Assembly (NCBI RefSeq): GCF_027257975.1
Contig: NZ_JANZKX010000001.1
Location: forward strand, 1,116,001-1,180,000
Direction of reading: 5' to 3'
Source: Pelomonas sp. BJYL3
GTDB taxonomy: Bacteria > Pseudomonadota > Gammaproteobacteria > Burkholderiales > Burkholderiaceae_C
DNA: 64,000 nt
Shown here: piece after piece, positions 26,021 through 34,930 of the stretch
Position numbering within the stretch: the first letter of the stretch is position 1
Layout: each line of letters starts with the position of its first letter
Program-made: the position numbers and the translations under genes
Notes under the pieces: generated by a model
Database searches by the model: none
What the model was told of the DNA's origin: nothing
What the model saw: only the letters and a program-made list of their open reading frames with translations

Positions 26021-27537
26021 GCCCGCTCTCCGCCACCGGCCACCAGGGGCAGGCTCAGGCATTGAGCCAGGCCGCCCAGGGCCGAGGCTTCGGCATGGAG
26101 GCGGCCGCCGTGGCTCAGCGCCAGCGCGCGCGCGATGCTCAGCCCCAGGCCGCTGCCCCCGCTGGCGCGGCTGCGCGAGGCCTCGGCACGGAACAGGGGG
26201 TCGAAGAGCTGGCGCAGCTGCTGCGGCGGCAGGCCCGGCGCGCTGTCCTCGACCACGATCTGCACCTCCTCGCCACGCCGCCGCGCCCGCAGCAGCACGC
26301 GCCCCGGCGCATCGGTGTAGCGCAGGCTGTTCTCCAGCAGATTGCCCAGCAGCTGGGCGATGCGTTCGCCGTCCCAGCGTGCCGTGCCCAGCGAATCGTC
26401 GAGGTCCAGCTGCAGCTGCAGGCCCTTGGCCCGCAGGCGTTCCTCGACACGCTGGCCCGCCTGGCGCAGCAGGGCCGCCACGTCCACCGGCTCGAACTGG
26501 CAGGGCAGGCGGCGCAGGTCGGACATGGCCAGCAGGTGAAAGTCCTCGATCAGCCGGTGCAAGCGTTGCACCTCGTCCTGCAGCGAGGCCAGCGCCGCGG
26601 CGCTCCAGGGCCGCACACCATCGGCCAGGGCCTCCAGCTCGCCGCGCAGGATGGCCAGCGGCGTGCGCAGCTCGTGCGAGAGCTGGGCGATCCAGCGCCG
26701 GCGCTCGGTCTCCGTCTGCTGGAGAGAGGCGGCCATGGCGTTGAGGTCCCGCATCAGGGCGCCGATCTCGTCGGCCCGGTCTTGGGGCACGCGCACCGCC
26801 AGCTCGCCCAAGGCCATGCGACGGGCCGCCTGCTGGGCCTGCTGCAGGGGGCGCAGCCAGCGCCGCGCCAGCAGCAGCGCAAGGCTCAGCGCGACCAGCA
26901 GGCTGAGGCCGGCGACGGCCGCGATGCCCAGGGTCTGGCGGCGCAGGAACTGGCCGTCGATGTCATCGGAGACCTCGCTTCGGTCGGCCAGGAACAGGTA
27001 GGCCTGCGTCACCCCCTGGCGCTTCAAGGCGCGCCGCTGCCCGGCCTGCTGCAGCGCCTCGGGGCGCCCGGCCAGCCACTGCCCCTGGGCATCCAGCAGG
27101 ACCAGGCGCTGGCCCAGGCGGGCGGGATCCCGCGGGGGGCGCGGCGGGCGGGGCGGTGGTGGCAGGGCCTGCGGCGGCCGCGGGCGGCGCAGCTGGGCGG
27201 GGGGCGCCTGGGCGTCGGGGGGGCCTGCCGGCCGGGCCTCGGGCGCTCGCGCGGCCGGGTCCTCGCCCAGGGGATCGGCGTCCTGCTGGGGCGCCGTGCG
27301 CTCCAGCCACTGGTGCATGAAGGCCCGCAGCTCGCGGGGCGGGAGGCCGTCCAGCCGGCCGAGGTCCGCCTCGGCCGCCACCATCAGGCGGTCCAGGACC
27401 AGGCCGTCCTGCACGCGCAGGTAGTCGCTGAAGCCGCGCCTCAGGTTCCAGACCTGCAGGGTGGCCATGGCACCGACCGCCAGCAGCACGGTCAGCGCCA
27501 TCAGCAGGGCCAGCTGGTGCACGAGTCGCAATCGCAT
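26017..27537 (-). CDS. baeS: BaeS-like sensor histidine kinase with a proline-rich periplasmic insert
   Basis: The 506-residue kinase has TM1 (8-30), a periplasmic domain, TM2 (202-225), HAMP (226-280), a phosphoacceptor His288 in AQLSHELRTPL and an ATPase domain with NLLENSLRYTD, DSAPGLPPQ and GGSGLGLSIARAL. The periplasmic part contains a Pro/Arg-rich run at about 99-138 in which proline makes up roughly 40 percent. Such a segment is unusual for BaeS and is not expected to fold as a sensor domain. It is cotranscribed with the response regulator. Confidence 0.9.
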   Translation of the reverse strand: MRLRLVHQLALLMALTVLLAVGAMATLQVWNLRRGFSDYLRVQDGLVLDRLMVAAEADLGRLDGLPPRELRAFMHQWLERTAPQQDADPLGEDPAARAPEARPAGPPDAQAPPAQLRRPRPPQALPPPPRPPRPPRDPARLGQRLVLLDAQGQWLAGRPEALQQAGQRRALKRQGVTQAYLFLADRSEVSDDIDGQFLRRQTLGIAAVAGLSLLVALSLALLLARRWLRPLQQAQQAARRMALGELAVRVPQDRADEIGALMRDLNAMAASLQQTETERRRWIAQLSHELRTPLAILRGELEALADGVRPWSAAALASLQDEVQRLHRLIEDFHLLAMSDLRRLPCQFEPVDVAALLRQAGQRVEERLRAKGLQLQLDLDDSLGTARWDGERIAQLLGNLLENSLRYTDAPGRVLLRARRRGEEVQIVVEDSAPGLPPQQLRQLFDPLFRAEASRSRASGGSGLGLSIARALALSHGGRLHAEASALGGLAQCLSLPLVAGGGERA

Positions 27538-27655
27538 GGCCTCATCTTAGGCGGGTGGCCCGGCCGAATTGTGGAGCCCGTCTCCACAGTTTCTCCATGC
27601 TCGCTGCCCAATCGGCGCGCAGGCTGGAGGCCTTGCACACCACGGAGGAACGACC

Positions 27656-28117
27656 ATGTCCCCACGCCCTCTCCTGCACGCCGTGCGGTCGGCACTGCTG
27701 CCCTTGCTGGCCCTGTGGCCCCTGCTCCCGGCGCAGGCCCAGACAGCGCCCGCCAGCCAGGCGTCCAGCCCGCGGGACGTCCCCCCCGCGCATTGCGGCA
27801 CGCTGCCGCATCCGCCGCGACCGCCACGGTTGACGGAGCAGCAGCGCGAACGGCATCTGCAGAAGGCCCTGGGCCTGAACGCCGATCAGGCGCATCAGCT
27901 CGACGCCCTGCTGAGCCAGGCCCATGAGCAGCACCAGCCCCCCGACGAAGCCCGCCTGGCCCGCCTCCTGAATGCCGAACAGCTCAAGCGCCTGCATGAG
28001 CTCCAGCCTCCGCCGCCCCCGGAGCCCCCTGCCCCGCCGCCGCTGCCGGAGGCCCCTGCCTGCCAGGGCTGCGACAAGCCGACACGTTCCGCTCCGCCGG
28101 CCCGCCCGGCGGGCTGA
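27656..28117 (+). CDS. Spy/CpxP-like small periplasmic protein, proline-rich C-terminus
   Basis: The 153-residue exported protein has a signal peptide ending AQAQ (about 26-29) and a helical central part with LTEQQRERHLQKALGLNADQAHQLDALL, similar in style to the LTxxQ repeats of Spy/CpxP. A Pro-rich tail with one CxxC (CQGC) follows. A strong GGAGGA precedes ATG 27656. It is divergent from the BaeS-like kinase gene, 118 bases apart. A periplasmic chaperone or metal-linked stress role is inferred from the neighbourhood; sequence similarity is weak. Confidence 0.6.
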   Translation: MSPRPLLHAVRSALLPLLALWPLLPAQAQTAPASQASSPRDVPPAHCGTLPHPPRPPRLTEQQRERHLQKALGLNADQAHQLDALLSQAHEQHQPPDEARLARLLNAEQLKRLHELQPPPPPEPPAPPPLPEAPACQGCDKPTRSAPPARPAG

Positions 28118-28169
28118 ACGCCTGCCCCGCGCCGGCCCTCAAGCTCCCCTACCTCGACAGGAGTCCCCC

Positions 28170-29423
28170 ATGTTCAGCCTGCCCCTTGCCTTGCGCCCTC
28201 TCACGCTGGCCCTCGTCACCACCCTGCTTGCCGCCTGTGGCGGCGGCAGCCCGGGCACCGTGTCAAGCCCGGACAGCAGCGGCACCGCGGCCCGCGAGCA
28301 GGCCGAGGCCCTGCGCAGCCCGCCGCCCAGCCTCGCCAGCGTGGGCGAGCGGCTGTTCAACGAGACCCGGCTCTCGGCCAGCGGTCAGCTGTCTTGCGCC
28401 GGCTGCCACGTGGCGGCCCAGGCCCATGCCGACAAGGCCGGCGGCTTCCTGCCCGTCGGCGGGCTGGCCATGGACCAGCAGGGACTGCGCAGCAGCCCCA
28501 GCCTGCGCTACCTCAATGGCACGCCGGCCTTCAGCATCGACGACCAGGGGCGTGCCCATGGCGGCCTGTTCTGGGACGGCCGCGCCAATGACCGCGTGGC
28601 CCAGGCCCGCGGCCCGCTTTTTGCCGCCAAGGAGATGGCCAACGCTGACGTGGCCAGTTATGTGCGCAGGCTCCGCACGGCCGCGGCCTTCGCCGACCTC
28701 CTCGCCGCGAGCGGTCTGCCCGCTTCGGCCAGCGATGCCCAGCTGCTGGACGCCAGCCTGCAGGCCCTCGCCCGCTACCAGCAGCAGGACCCGGCCTTCG
28801 CGCCCTTCAGCAGCAAGTTCGACGCGGTACAGGACGGACGGGCCCGCTTCAGCGAGCAGGAAGCGCGCGGCTTCGCAGCCTTCACCGATCCCCGCAAGGG
28901 CAATTGCGCGGCCTGCCACAGCGCCAGCCCACCCGCCAATGCGCCGGCCGGCGCCCGGGCGCTGTTCACCAACCATGCCTACTTCGCGCTGGGCGTGCCG
29001 CGCAATCGCAGCGCCGCCACCCAGGATCCGGCCTTCCACGACCTGGGACTGTGCGGACCGCAGCGCAGCGACCTCAGTGCGCAGGCCTCGCTCTGCGGCA
29101 AGTTCCGCGTCCCCAGCCTGCGCAATGTGGCCCTGACGGCGCCCTACTTCCACAACGCCCGCTTCCAGACGCTGGAGGAGGTGGTAGGCTTCTACGCGAC
29201 GCGAGACCTGGACCCGGCGCGCTGGTACCCCGTCGTCAATGGGCAGGTGCAGCGCTTCGACGACCTGCCGGCGGTCTACCAGGCCAATGTGCACCGCGGC
29301 CCGCCCTTTGACCGGCGGCCAGGCCAGCTGCCGGCCCTGAGCCCGCAGGAGGTCAGCGACATCGTCAGCTTCCTGAAGACACTCAGCGACGGCTTCCAGG
29401 TCCCGGCAGGACCGCAGAGCTGA
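28170..29423 (+). CDS. di-haem cytochrome c peroxidase/MauG family lipoprotein
   Basis: The 417-residue protein has a lipoprotein signal (LAAC, Cys23), a first haem site CAGCH (76-80) and a second CAACH (246-250). The MauG/CcpA two-domain layout follows, with PSLRNVALTAPYFHNARFQTLEEVVGFY near the end. Members reduce peroxides with electrons from small cytochromes or carry out MauG-type oxidations. AGGAG precedes ATG 28170. It starts 52 bases after the Spy-like gene on the same strand and may belong to the same stress-response transcript. Confidence 0.88.
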   Translation: MFSLPLALRPLTLALVTTLLAACGGGSPGTVSSPDSSGTAAREQAEALRSPPPSLASVGERLFNETRLSASGQLSCAGCHVAAQAHADKAGGFLPVGGLAMDQQGLRSSPSLRYLNGTPAFSIDDQGRAHGGLFWDGRANDRVAQARGPLFAAKEMANADVASYVRRLRTAAAFADLLAASGLPASASDAQLLDASLQALARYQQQDPAFAPFSSKFDAVQDGRARFSEQEARGFAAFTDPRKGNCAACHSASPPANAPAGARALFTNHAYFALGVPRNRSAATQDPAFHDLGLCGPQRSDLSAQASLCGKFRVPSLRNVALTAPYFHNARFQTLEEVVGFYATRDLDPARWYPVVNGQVQRFDDLPAVYQANVHRGPPFDRRPGQLPALSPQEVSDIVSFLKTLSDGFQVPAGPQS

Positions 29424-29446
29424 ACCCCGGGGCCGGGCGGGGCGGC

Positions 29447-30745
29447 TCAGCTGGACTTGGTGGCCTTCTCAGCCTTGGCACCCCTGGCGGCAGCTCGCCG
29501 CGCGCGCCAGCCCTTCAGGGCCTGGTGCCAGCCCTTGGCCCGCTCCAGCCACTCGCCGAACAGGCGCTCGGCCAGGCACAGGGCCGAAGTCCGCAGGCTG
29601 GCCTTGTACAGCAGCAAATGGCCGCGGATCTCGACCCGGTTGGAGGACTGGTGGCTGTGCGAGGGCGAGCTGTAGCCGAGGTCGATGGCGCTGAAGCGCC
29701 CCTCGCTGCTCAGGTCCTCGATGGCCAGGTACAGGATGGACGTGCCGATCGAGAAGCGCAGCATGGCCGGATCAGTCAGCACATTGTGCAGATGCAGGGT
29801 CTCGCCGTACTGCGTGGCGATCAGTGCCGCCACCGGCACGCCGCCCGACTGCAGCACATAGCAGCGCAGCATTCCCAGGCGGGCCATGGCCGCGAACTTC
29901 TCATGCGAGATCAGCACCGCCTTGACCTCGGGCGGCGCCAGGCGCTCGATGGCCGCGGCCAGCTGATCCAGGGACCCGGGCTGGTCGATGCGCAGCAGCT
30001 CCAGGGGCGCGTGCTCGCGCAGCAGACGGATCTGGCGCTTGAGGTTGTAGCGGTGCTTGCTGCCGAACTGGGCCAGGTAGGCGTTGAAGTCACCGGGCAG
30101 CGGGATCTTGTGGCATTCGCGCCAGCCGTTGAGCACGCAGATGCCGAGGTCGCGCTGGCTGGCCGCCAGCTGGTGCAGACTCTGCTGGCTGAGGCTTTGC
30201 TGCGGCAGGGCCGGCAGGGACAGCGCCACCACCCGCGGACGCTCGGCCAGCAGGAAGCGCACCATGCTCTCCAGCACGGCCGGCGATTCCTCGCCCAGCA
30301 CGCCGCTGCCCATCACGGTGCCCACATGCAGGGAGCCCAGCTTCATCCGCCAGTACCGGACCTGCAGGCCCATGGCCAGGTCGCGGTAGCGGATCGGCGT
30401 GAGGGCCAGCAGGCGGCCGTCCGCGGCGTCGCGCACGGTGAGGATCTCGACCTCCGCACGGTCCTGGCTGGTGGCCCGGATGTATTGCAGGAACTCGGGG
30501 GACTGGTAGATGGGTTCCGGGCCGCTGCTGGCCGCCATCAGGGCCTGCCATTCACGCAGGAAGACGGGGTCGTGCTCGCGCTCGGTTTCCCACTGGACGC
30601 GATAGGGCTGCAGCCGTGCAGTGTCGCTCGCGCCCGGCCGGCGAGGAACGGCCGGCGACGCCGCAGGCGCATCTGTGCGGCACGCCCAGGCGCCCACTTC
30701 CGCACTTGAGATGTCGACCTGCTTCAGCACCTTTGCCCCACCCAT
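29447..30745 (-). CDS. GNAT-superfamily (FemAB/CelD-like) acyltransferase
   Basis: The 432-residue protein has two GNAT-like halves with SKHRYNLKRQIRLLRE, FAAMARLGMLRCYVLQSGGVPVAALIATQYGETLHLHN and IGTSILYLAIEDL, features of the CelD/BcsL or FemAB-like acetyltransferase group. Such proteins act in exopolysaccharide or cell-envelope modification, but no polysaccharide genes are near. ATG 30745 is chosen since GGAAG lies seven bases upstream; a longer open frame to 30946 has no site. It is convergent with the peroxidase gene. The substrate is unknown. Confidence 0.75.
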   Translation of the reverse strand: MGGAKVLKQVDISSAEVGAWACRTDAPAASPAVPRRPGASDTARLQPYRVQWETEREHDPVFLREWQALMAASSGPEPIYQSPEFLQYIRATSQDRAEVEILTVRDAADGRLLALTPIRYRDLAMGLQVRYWRMKLGSLHVGTVMGSGVLGEESPAVLESMVRFLLAERPRVVALSLPALPQQSLSQQSLHQLAASQRDLGICVLNGWRECHKIPLPGDFNAYLAQFGSKHRYNLKRQIRLLREHAPLELLRIDQPGSLDQLAAAIERLAPPEVKAVLISHEKFAAMARLGMLRCYVLQSGGVPVAALIATQYGETLHLHNVLTDPAMLRFSIGTSILYLAIEDLSSEGRFSAIDLGYSSPSHSHQSSNRVEIRGHLLLYKASLRTSALCLAERLFGEWLERAKGWHQALKGWRARRAAARGAKAEKATKSS

Positions 30746-31072
30746 TGCCATCTTCCGCCCTGCAGCCTCGCTCTTGCGAGCCGGCCGCGCCTCCCCTGTC
30801 CTTGAGCCATCGGCCTCGAAGGCCGGCACTGCCGTCGTCACCCAGAAACAAAGTGCAACGCTCTCGCAGTGGCGGCGATGATATGCGCGCCGACCACGCC
30901 GGCAGACCCTGCCAACGGCCTGTCCCTCCATTCGAGGGGACCCCACGATGTGCAGGTCCGCACACTTGATGCGGGATTGCGTCGGGGCTGCTTACGAGGA
31001 GGCCTTCGAGGGACCTTAGCACCCTGGAGAGAGGCAAACTTTCAAAGAGCTTTCAGCCGCGGAAAAATGAAA
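30746..31072. other. 327-base gap upstream of the acyltransferase gene
   Basis: It contains the promoter of the acyltransferase gene and the region past the ald terminator. I saw no RNA gene, strong repeat or second ORF in it. An open frame in continuity with the acyltransferase extends to 30946, but it lacks a start signal. Confidence 0.4.
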
Positions 31073-31094
31073 AAAGCCGGGCGGGCCCGGCTTT
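31073..31094 (-). terminator. intrinsic terminator of ald
   Basis: AAAGCCGGGC / GCCCGGCTTT hairpin followed on the minus strand by six T (complement of A 31070-31075). It lies 22 bases after the ald stop. Confidence 0.88.
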
Positions 31095-31115
31095 CGTTCG
31101 AGGGCAGCAAGCTGC

Positions 31116-32231
31116 TCAGGCAAGCAGTGCATCGGCCGCCACATAGTCGTAGCCCAGGTCGCGGGCCACGGCTTCGTAAGTGACCTGGCCCTGGGCCACG
31201 TTGAGGCCCGCCTTGAGGTGGGCGTTGTCCTTGAGGGCCTGGCGCCAGCCCTTGTCGGCCAGGGCCACGGCGTGGCCGATGGTGGCGTTGTTCAGCGCAA
31301 AGGTGGAGGTGCGGGCCACGGCACCGGGCATGTTGGCCACGCAGTAGTGCACCACGCCATCAACAAGGTAGGTGGGCTCGGCATGGGTGGTGGCATGCGA
31401 GGTCTCGAAGCAGCCGCCCTGGTCGATGGCCACATCGACCACGACGGCGCCCTTCTTCATGCGGGAGACCATGTCGCGGGTCACCAGCTTGGGGGCCGCG
31501 GCGCCGGGGATCAGCACGCCGCCGATGACGAGATCCGCCGCCAGCACGGACTCCTCCACGCTCTGCGCATTGGAGTACAGCGTGGTGATGCGGTTGCCGA
31601 AGACCAGGTCCAGCTGGCGCAGGCGGTCCACGCTCTTGTCCAGCACGGTGACGCGGGCGCCCAGGCCCACGGCCATCTGCAGGGCATGCGTGCCGACCAC
31701 GCCGGCGCCGATGACGGTGACATGCGCCGGGGCCACGCCAGGCACGCCGCCCAGCAGCACGCCCATGCCGCCCTTGCTCTTCTCCAGGTGGGCCGCGCCG
31801 GCCTGGATGGACATGCGACCGGCGACCTCGCTCATCGGAGCCAGCAGGGGCAGGCCACCGCCAGGGCCGGTAATGGTTTCGTAGGCGATGCAGATGGCAC
31901 CGCTCTTGACCAGGGCCGCGGTCTGCTCGGGATCCGGCGCCAGGTGCAGGTAGGTGTAGAGGATCTGGCCTTCGCGCAGCATGGCGCATTCCTGCGGCTG
32001 CGGCTCCTTGACCTTGACGATCATGTCGCTCTGGGCGAAGACGGTCGCGGCGTCCGGGGCGATCTGCGCGCCGGCGGCAACGTACTGCTCGTCGCTCAGG
32101 CCGATGGCGGCGCCGGCCTGCGTCTGCACCAGCACGCGGTGACCACGGCTGGTCAGCTCGCGCACGCTGGCCGGCGTCAGGCCGACGCGGTACTCATGGT
32201 TCTTGATTTCCTTCGGGCATCCGATCTGCAT
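31116..32231 (-). CDS. ald: alanine dehydrogenase
   Basis: The 371-residue enzyme is full length for Ald, which interconverts L-alanine and pyruvate with NAD and ammonia. Signatures are [30 protein letters not shown], the Rossmann GxGxxG as [11 protein letters not shown] (about 171-181) and [23 protein letters not shown] with catalytic His/Asp. AAGGAGA precedes the ATG. It stands as a single gene with its own terminator; no Lrp-type regulator is adjacent. Confidence 0.97.
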   Translation of the reverse strand: MQIGCPKEIKNHEYRVGLTPASVRELTSRGHRVLVQTQAGAAIGLSDEQYVAAGAQIAPDAATVFAQSDMIVKVKEPQPQECAMLREGQILYTYLHLAPDPEQTAALVKSGAICIAYETITGPGGGLPLLAPMSEVAGRMSIQAGAAHLEKSKGGMGVLLGGVPGVAPAHVTVIGAGVVGTHALQMAVGLGARVTVLDKSVDRLRQLDLVFGNRITTLYSNAQSVEESVLAADLVIGGVLIPGAAAPKLVTRDMVSRMKKGAVVVDVAIDQGGCFETSHATTHAEPTYLVDGVVHYCVANMPGAVARTSTFALNNATIGHAVALADKGWRQALKDNAHLKAGLNVAQGQVTYEAVARDLGYDYVAADALLA

Positions 32232-32388
32232 GGCTTGTCTCCTTGGTTGGCCTTGTGAGCCGTGATTCAGAAGCCATGGGTTTTACGACCGCCGCCCGCG
32301 CCCCCGCAAGCGCCATTCACCGATCTCGGCCCTTATTAGCCGCGCTTATGGCGCAGCGCAGCATGACCGGCGCGCCCTCTGCCGGCCC

Positions 32389-32634
32389 TCAGGCCGGTGT
32401 CCAGGACTCGATCTGCAGCAGCCCGCTTTCCAGCTGGCGCGCCCGGACCTGCAGGCGCTGCCCGAGCAGCGGCTCCAGCACCTCGTCACGGAAGTCATTG
32501 CCGCCCAGGCGGCGCACGGGCAAGACCTGACCCTCATCCAGGCGCAGCACCAGCCCCTGGCGCTCGCTCTTGCTGCCCGCGGCGAGCAGGCGGCGTTCCA
32601 GCCGGCCGGTCCAGGTCTGCAGGGGCAGGCTCAT
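32389..32634 (-). CDS. small companion protein of the C25 peptidase, OB-fold-like, function unknown
   Basis: The 81-residue protein begins MSLPLQTWTGRLERRLLAAG. It shows alternating beta-type strands (GLVLRLDEGQVLPVRRLGGNDF, then GQRLQVRARQLESGLLQIESW), which reads like a small OB-type beta-barrel. I recall similar GGNPF-x-D-x-x-L-x-x-L-x-G-K-R small proteins beside protease genes, but cannot confirm this. It starts nine bases after the peptidase stop on the same strand, so the pair is almost certainly cotranscribed. A CCGGCC/GGCCGG hairpin (32382-32397) has the stop codon in its loop. Confidence 0.6.
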   Translation of the reverse strand: MSLPLQTWTGRLERRLLAAGSKSERQGLVLRLDEGQVLPVRRLGGNDFRDEVLEPLLGQRLQVRARQLESGLLQIESWTPA

Positions 32635-32643
32635 GCGGCGCCC

Positions 32644-34155
32644 TCACAAGCCGCGGGCGTGCAGGCGGCGCACATGCAGCAGCTCGCCGTCCTGCTCCGT
32701 GGCCACCAGGGTGACGAGCTGGCCGTTGCTGCGCCGGCCCTTGAGCACATGGATGCTGCGCGCTGGCATCCGGGGTCCCTGCTTGGCCGCCTGCAGCACG
32801 TAGCTGCGCCGGCGTACCTGGCGGAGATCCAGGCCGCTTTCCTTCGCCATGGCGCGCAGCACCTTCTCCACCGGCGCGGCGGGCTCCTGCTGGCTGTCAC
32901 GCAGCTGGGGCAGCGATCGGCCCAGGTTCAGGCCCTCACGCTCCAGCCGCTCGCGACGCAGGCCCCGCACGCCGCGGTCCTGCACCTTGGCGAAGGCCGT
33001 CTTGAAGGCGCGGGTCTTGGCCAGGGCGTGGCTGGCAAAGCCCACCGGCTGCAGCGAGGGATCGCCCAGCAGGTAGAACTGCGCCAGGGTCTTGAGGTCC
33101 ACCGGGTCGAGGTGGGTGCGCTCCCCCGCGAACTTCTGCCGCGCCTCCAGGGCCGCGCGGCCCAGCGAGGCGCCGGCCAGCACGCGCTGCAGAAAGTACT
33201 GGCAGATCAGGTCCGCGGAGCCGTTGCCCTCGCTGGGACCGTAGGCGATGGTGGTGCTGCCGAAGAAGCCGGCAGCGCCATCGGCCAGGTAGCTCAGTGC
33301 AATGCCCAGATGGCCTCCTGCGTCTTCGGGGTCGTAGAGTTGCGCGCCGTAGCAGCACTCGGCGGCAATCACCGTGCCCGCGCTGATGCGGTCGCGCAGC
33401 AGGCTGGCGCGGTGGGCCACCGGGTAGGCGTCTCCCTGCTGGCCGAGGTACTCGGGGCTGGTGTCGCCGCCATGGCAGTTGATGAAATGAACCCGCGGCG
33501 CCAGCTCGGCCTTGCTCCAGCGTGGGCCCTGGGGCGGCGCGATCTTCAGTTGCTCGCCCTGCCCGAACAGGTTGCTGAGGCTCAGCCGCGTGGAGGCCTG
33601 CCACTCGGCGGCGCTCAGGCCGAAGTAGGCATGGAACTGCTCCCGCGGCAGGGGCTTGGCCCGCGCCGCGGCGCGGATCAGCTGCAGCAGCAGGTCCGGC
33701 TTGCTGGCGCCGGGGATGTCCGGCAGGCGGCCCACCACGCGGCTGGGCCCCTGGAAGCGCGCGGGGTCCGTGCTGTAGGGCGCCTCGCAGGCATAGGGCA
33801 GGTCGCTGGGCACGGTCTTGTCGGTGTCGCCGTCATCGCCGGTGTAGGCCGGATTGAGCAGGGGCACCAGGGGCAGCACGTCCTGGGCGCCCAGCAGCAG
33901 GAAGTAGTGCGGCGCCAGCGTGCCGGCCAGGCCGTCGATGGCGGCCTTGAGGGCCTTCGCATCCGTGCGGGCCACGGGGGCCAGGCCATGGGCCTTCATC
34001 GCCGCCGTCTCGTCCACGCTCAGCACCTGGGTGTCGATGCCTCGGCGCCGGTCGGCCGTCACCAGGGTCTTGAGGGCCGCATCGATGCGTTCGAGGCCGG
34101 CCTTGCCGTACTTGCTCTTCAACGCGGCGCCGTGACGAAGAATCAGCTTGTCCAT
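32644..34155 (-). CDS. peptidase C25 (gingipain)-like caspase-fold protein
   Basis: The 503-residue protein has clan CD cysteine peptidase features: a strand ending in His-Gly (VHFINCHGG, His228) and a second strand ending in Cys (VIAAECCYG, Cys267/268). VGRLPDIPGA (141-150) and YLLGDPSLQP (361-370) match the C25 gingipain-family VGRLP and LLGDP motifs. No signal peptide is seen, unlike secreted gingipains, so it is likely cytosolic. About 120 C-terminal residues (380-503) form an extra basic domain. Caspase-like proteins of this kind are often part of stress, signalling or defence modules; substrate and trigger are unknown. Confidence 0.8.
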   Translation of the reverse strand: MDKLILRHGAALKSKYGKAGLERIDAALKTLVTADRRRGIDTQVLSVDETAAMKAHGLAPVARTDAKALKAAIDGLAGTLAPHYFLLLGAQDVLPLVPLLNPAYTGDDGDTDKTVPSDLPYACEAPYSTDPARFQGPSRVVGRLPDIPGASKPDLLLQLIRAAARAKPLPREQFHAYFGLSAAEWQASTRLSLSNLFGQGEQLKIAPPQGPRWSKAELAPRVHFINCHGGDTSPEYLGQQGDAYPVAHRASLLRDRISAGTVIAAECCYGAQLYDPEDAGGHLGIALSYLADGAAGFFGSTTIAYGPSEGNGSADLICQYFLQRVLAGASLGRAALEARQKFAGERTHLDPVDLKTLAQFYLLGDPSLQPVGFASHALAKTRAFKTAFAKVQDRGVRGLRRERLEREGLNLGRSLPQLRDSQQEPAAPVEKVLRAMAKESGLDLRQVRRRSYVLQAAKQGPRMPARSIHVLKGRRSNGQLVTLVATEQDGELLHVRRLHARGL

Positions 34156-34378
34156 TCGATGAACTCCTGGTGAGTCGAAGCGCGCATTGTTGCGGTCGCG
34201 TGCCTGTCAGGACAAGGGCCTCTCCCTAGTTCATCCGGCCGCCCCATCCCGACGGGGGGCCGCCGCACGGCCACATGGCGCAGGGCCTGTCACCGGGGCA
34301 TCAAAGTCGCTGGGCATCATCCAGGCTCCGACGACCCGCCCCGCGCGGTTTGCCACCGACCTTCGCCCTGGAGCCCCC

Positions 34379-34903
34379 ATGAGACTGCAAAAGACCGATC
34401 TGGCCCGCCAGATGCTGGGCAGCCCCCGCCGCGACCTGCCGGCCGGCCATCGCATGCTGCTCATCACTGTGGACGGCCGCCGTGACCTGCGCCAGCTGCG
34501 CGAGCTGGCCCGCAACATGGGCCTGGACGCCAGCGTCGTCGAAGACCTCTACGGTCGCGGCCTGATCGCACCGATGGAGGCTGATCTGCAGGCACAGCAG
34601 GAGGCGCACCGCGCGGCCGAGCGCGAGCGCGCCCATCGCGAGGCCCTGGCCCGTCAGCAGGCCGCGACGCAGCAGGCACGGCAGCTCGCGCGGGCCAAGC
34701 TCTACGCCCTGGACCTGGTGGCGCGCATGCTGGTCGGCCAGGACGGCGAGCTGCGGGCCCTGGCCCGCCACATCGACAGCGAGGACGGCCTGCAGCTGTG
34801 GATCGAGGCCGCCGCCCAGCAGATCCGCGAGCGCTCCAGCGACGAGCGTGCCGAACGCTTCAAGGCGCGTGTGCAGGAGGAGATGGGCTTGGCGCTGGCC
34901 TGA
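34379..34903 (+). CDS. helical protein of unknown function
   Basis: The 174-residue cytosolic protein begins MRLQKTDLARQMLGSPRRDL. It has a short alpha/beta N-terminal segment (LLITVDGRRDLRQLRELARNMGLDASVVEDLYGRGLI, resembling a winged-helix-like segment) and then a long Ala/Gln/Arg-rich coiled coil (about 65-105), ending with helices. I do not recognise a family. GGAG lies before ATG 34379. It is divergent from the peptidase gene; a link between them cannot be shown. Confidence 0.65.
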   Translation: MRLQKTDLARQMLGSPRRDLPAGHRMLLITVDGRRDLRQLRELARNMGLDASVVEDLYGRGLIAPMEADLQAQQEAHRAAERERAHREALARQQAATQQARQLARAKLYALDLVARMLVGQDGELRALARHIDSEDGLQLWIEAAAQQIRERSSDERAERFKARVQEEMGLALA

Positions 34904-34930
34904 GGGCGCGCGCCAGCCAGCGCAGGGTGC

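Noticed and set aside
32382..32397. CCGGCC/GGCCGG hairpin at the end of the small companion gene as a terminator
   Set aside because: The stop codon is in the loop and no T-tract follows on the minus strand.
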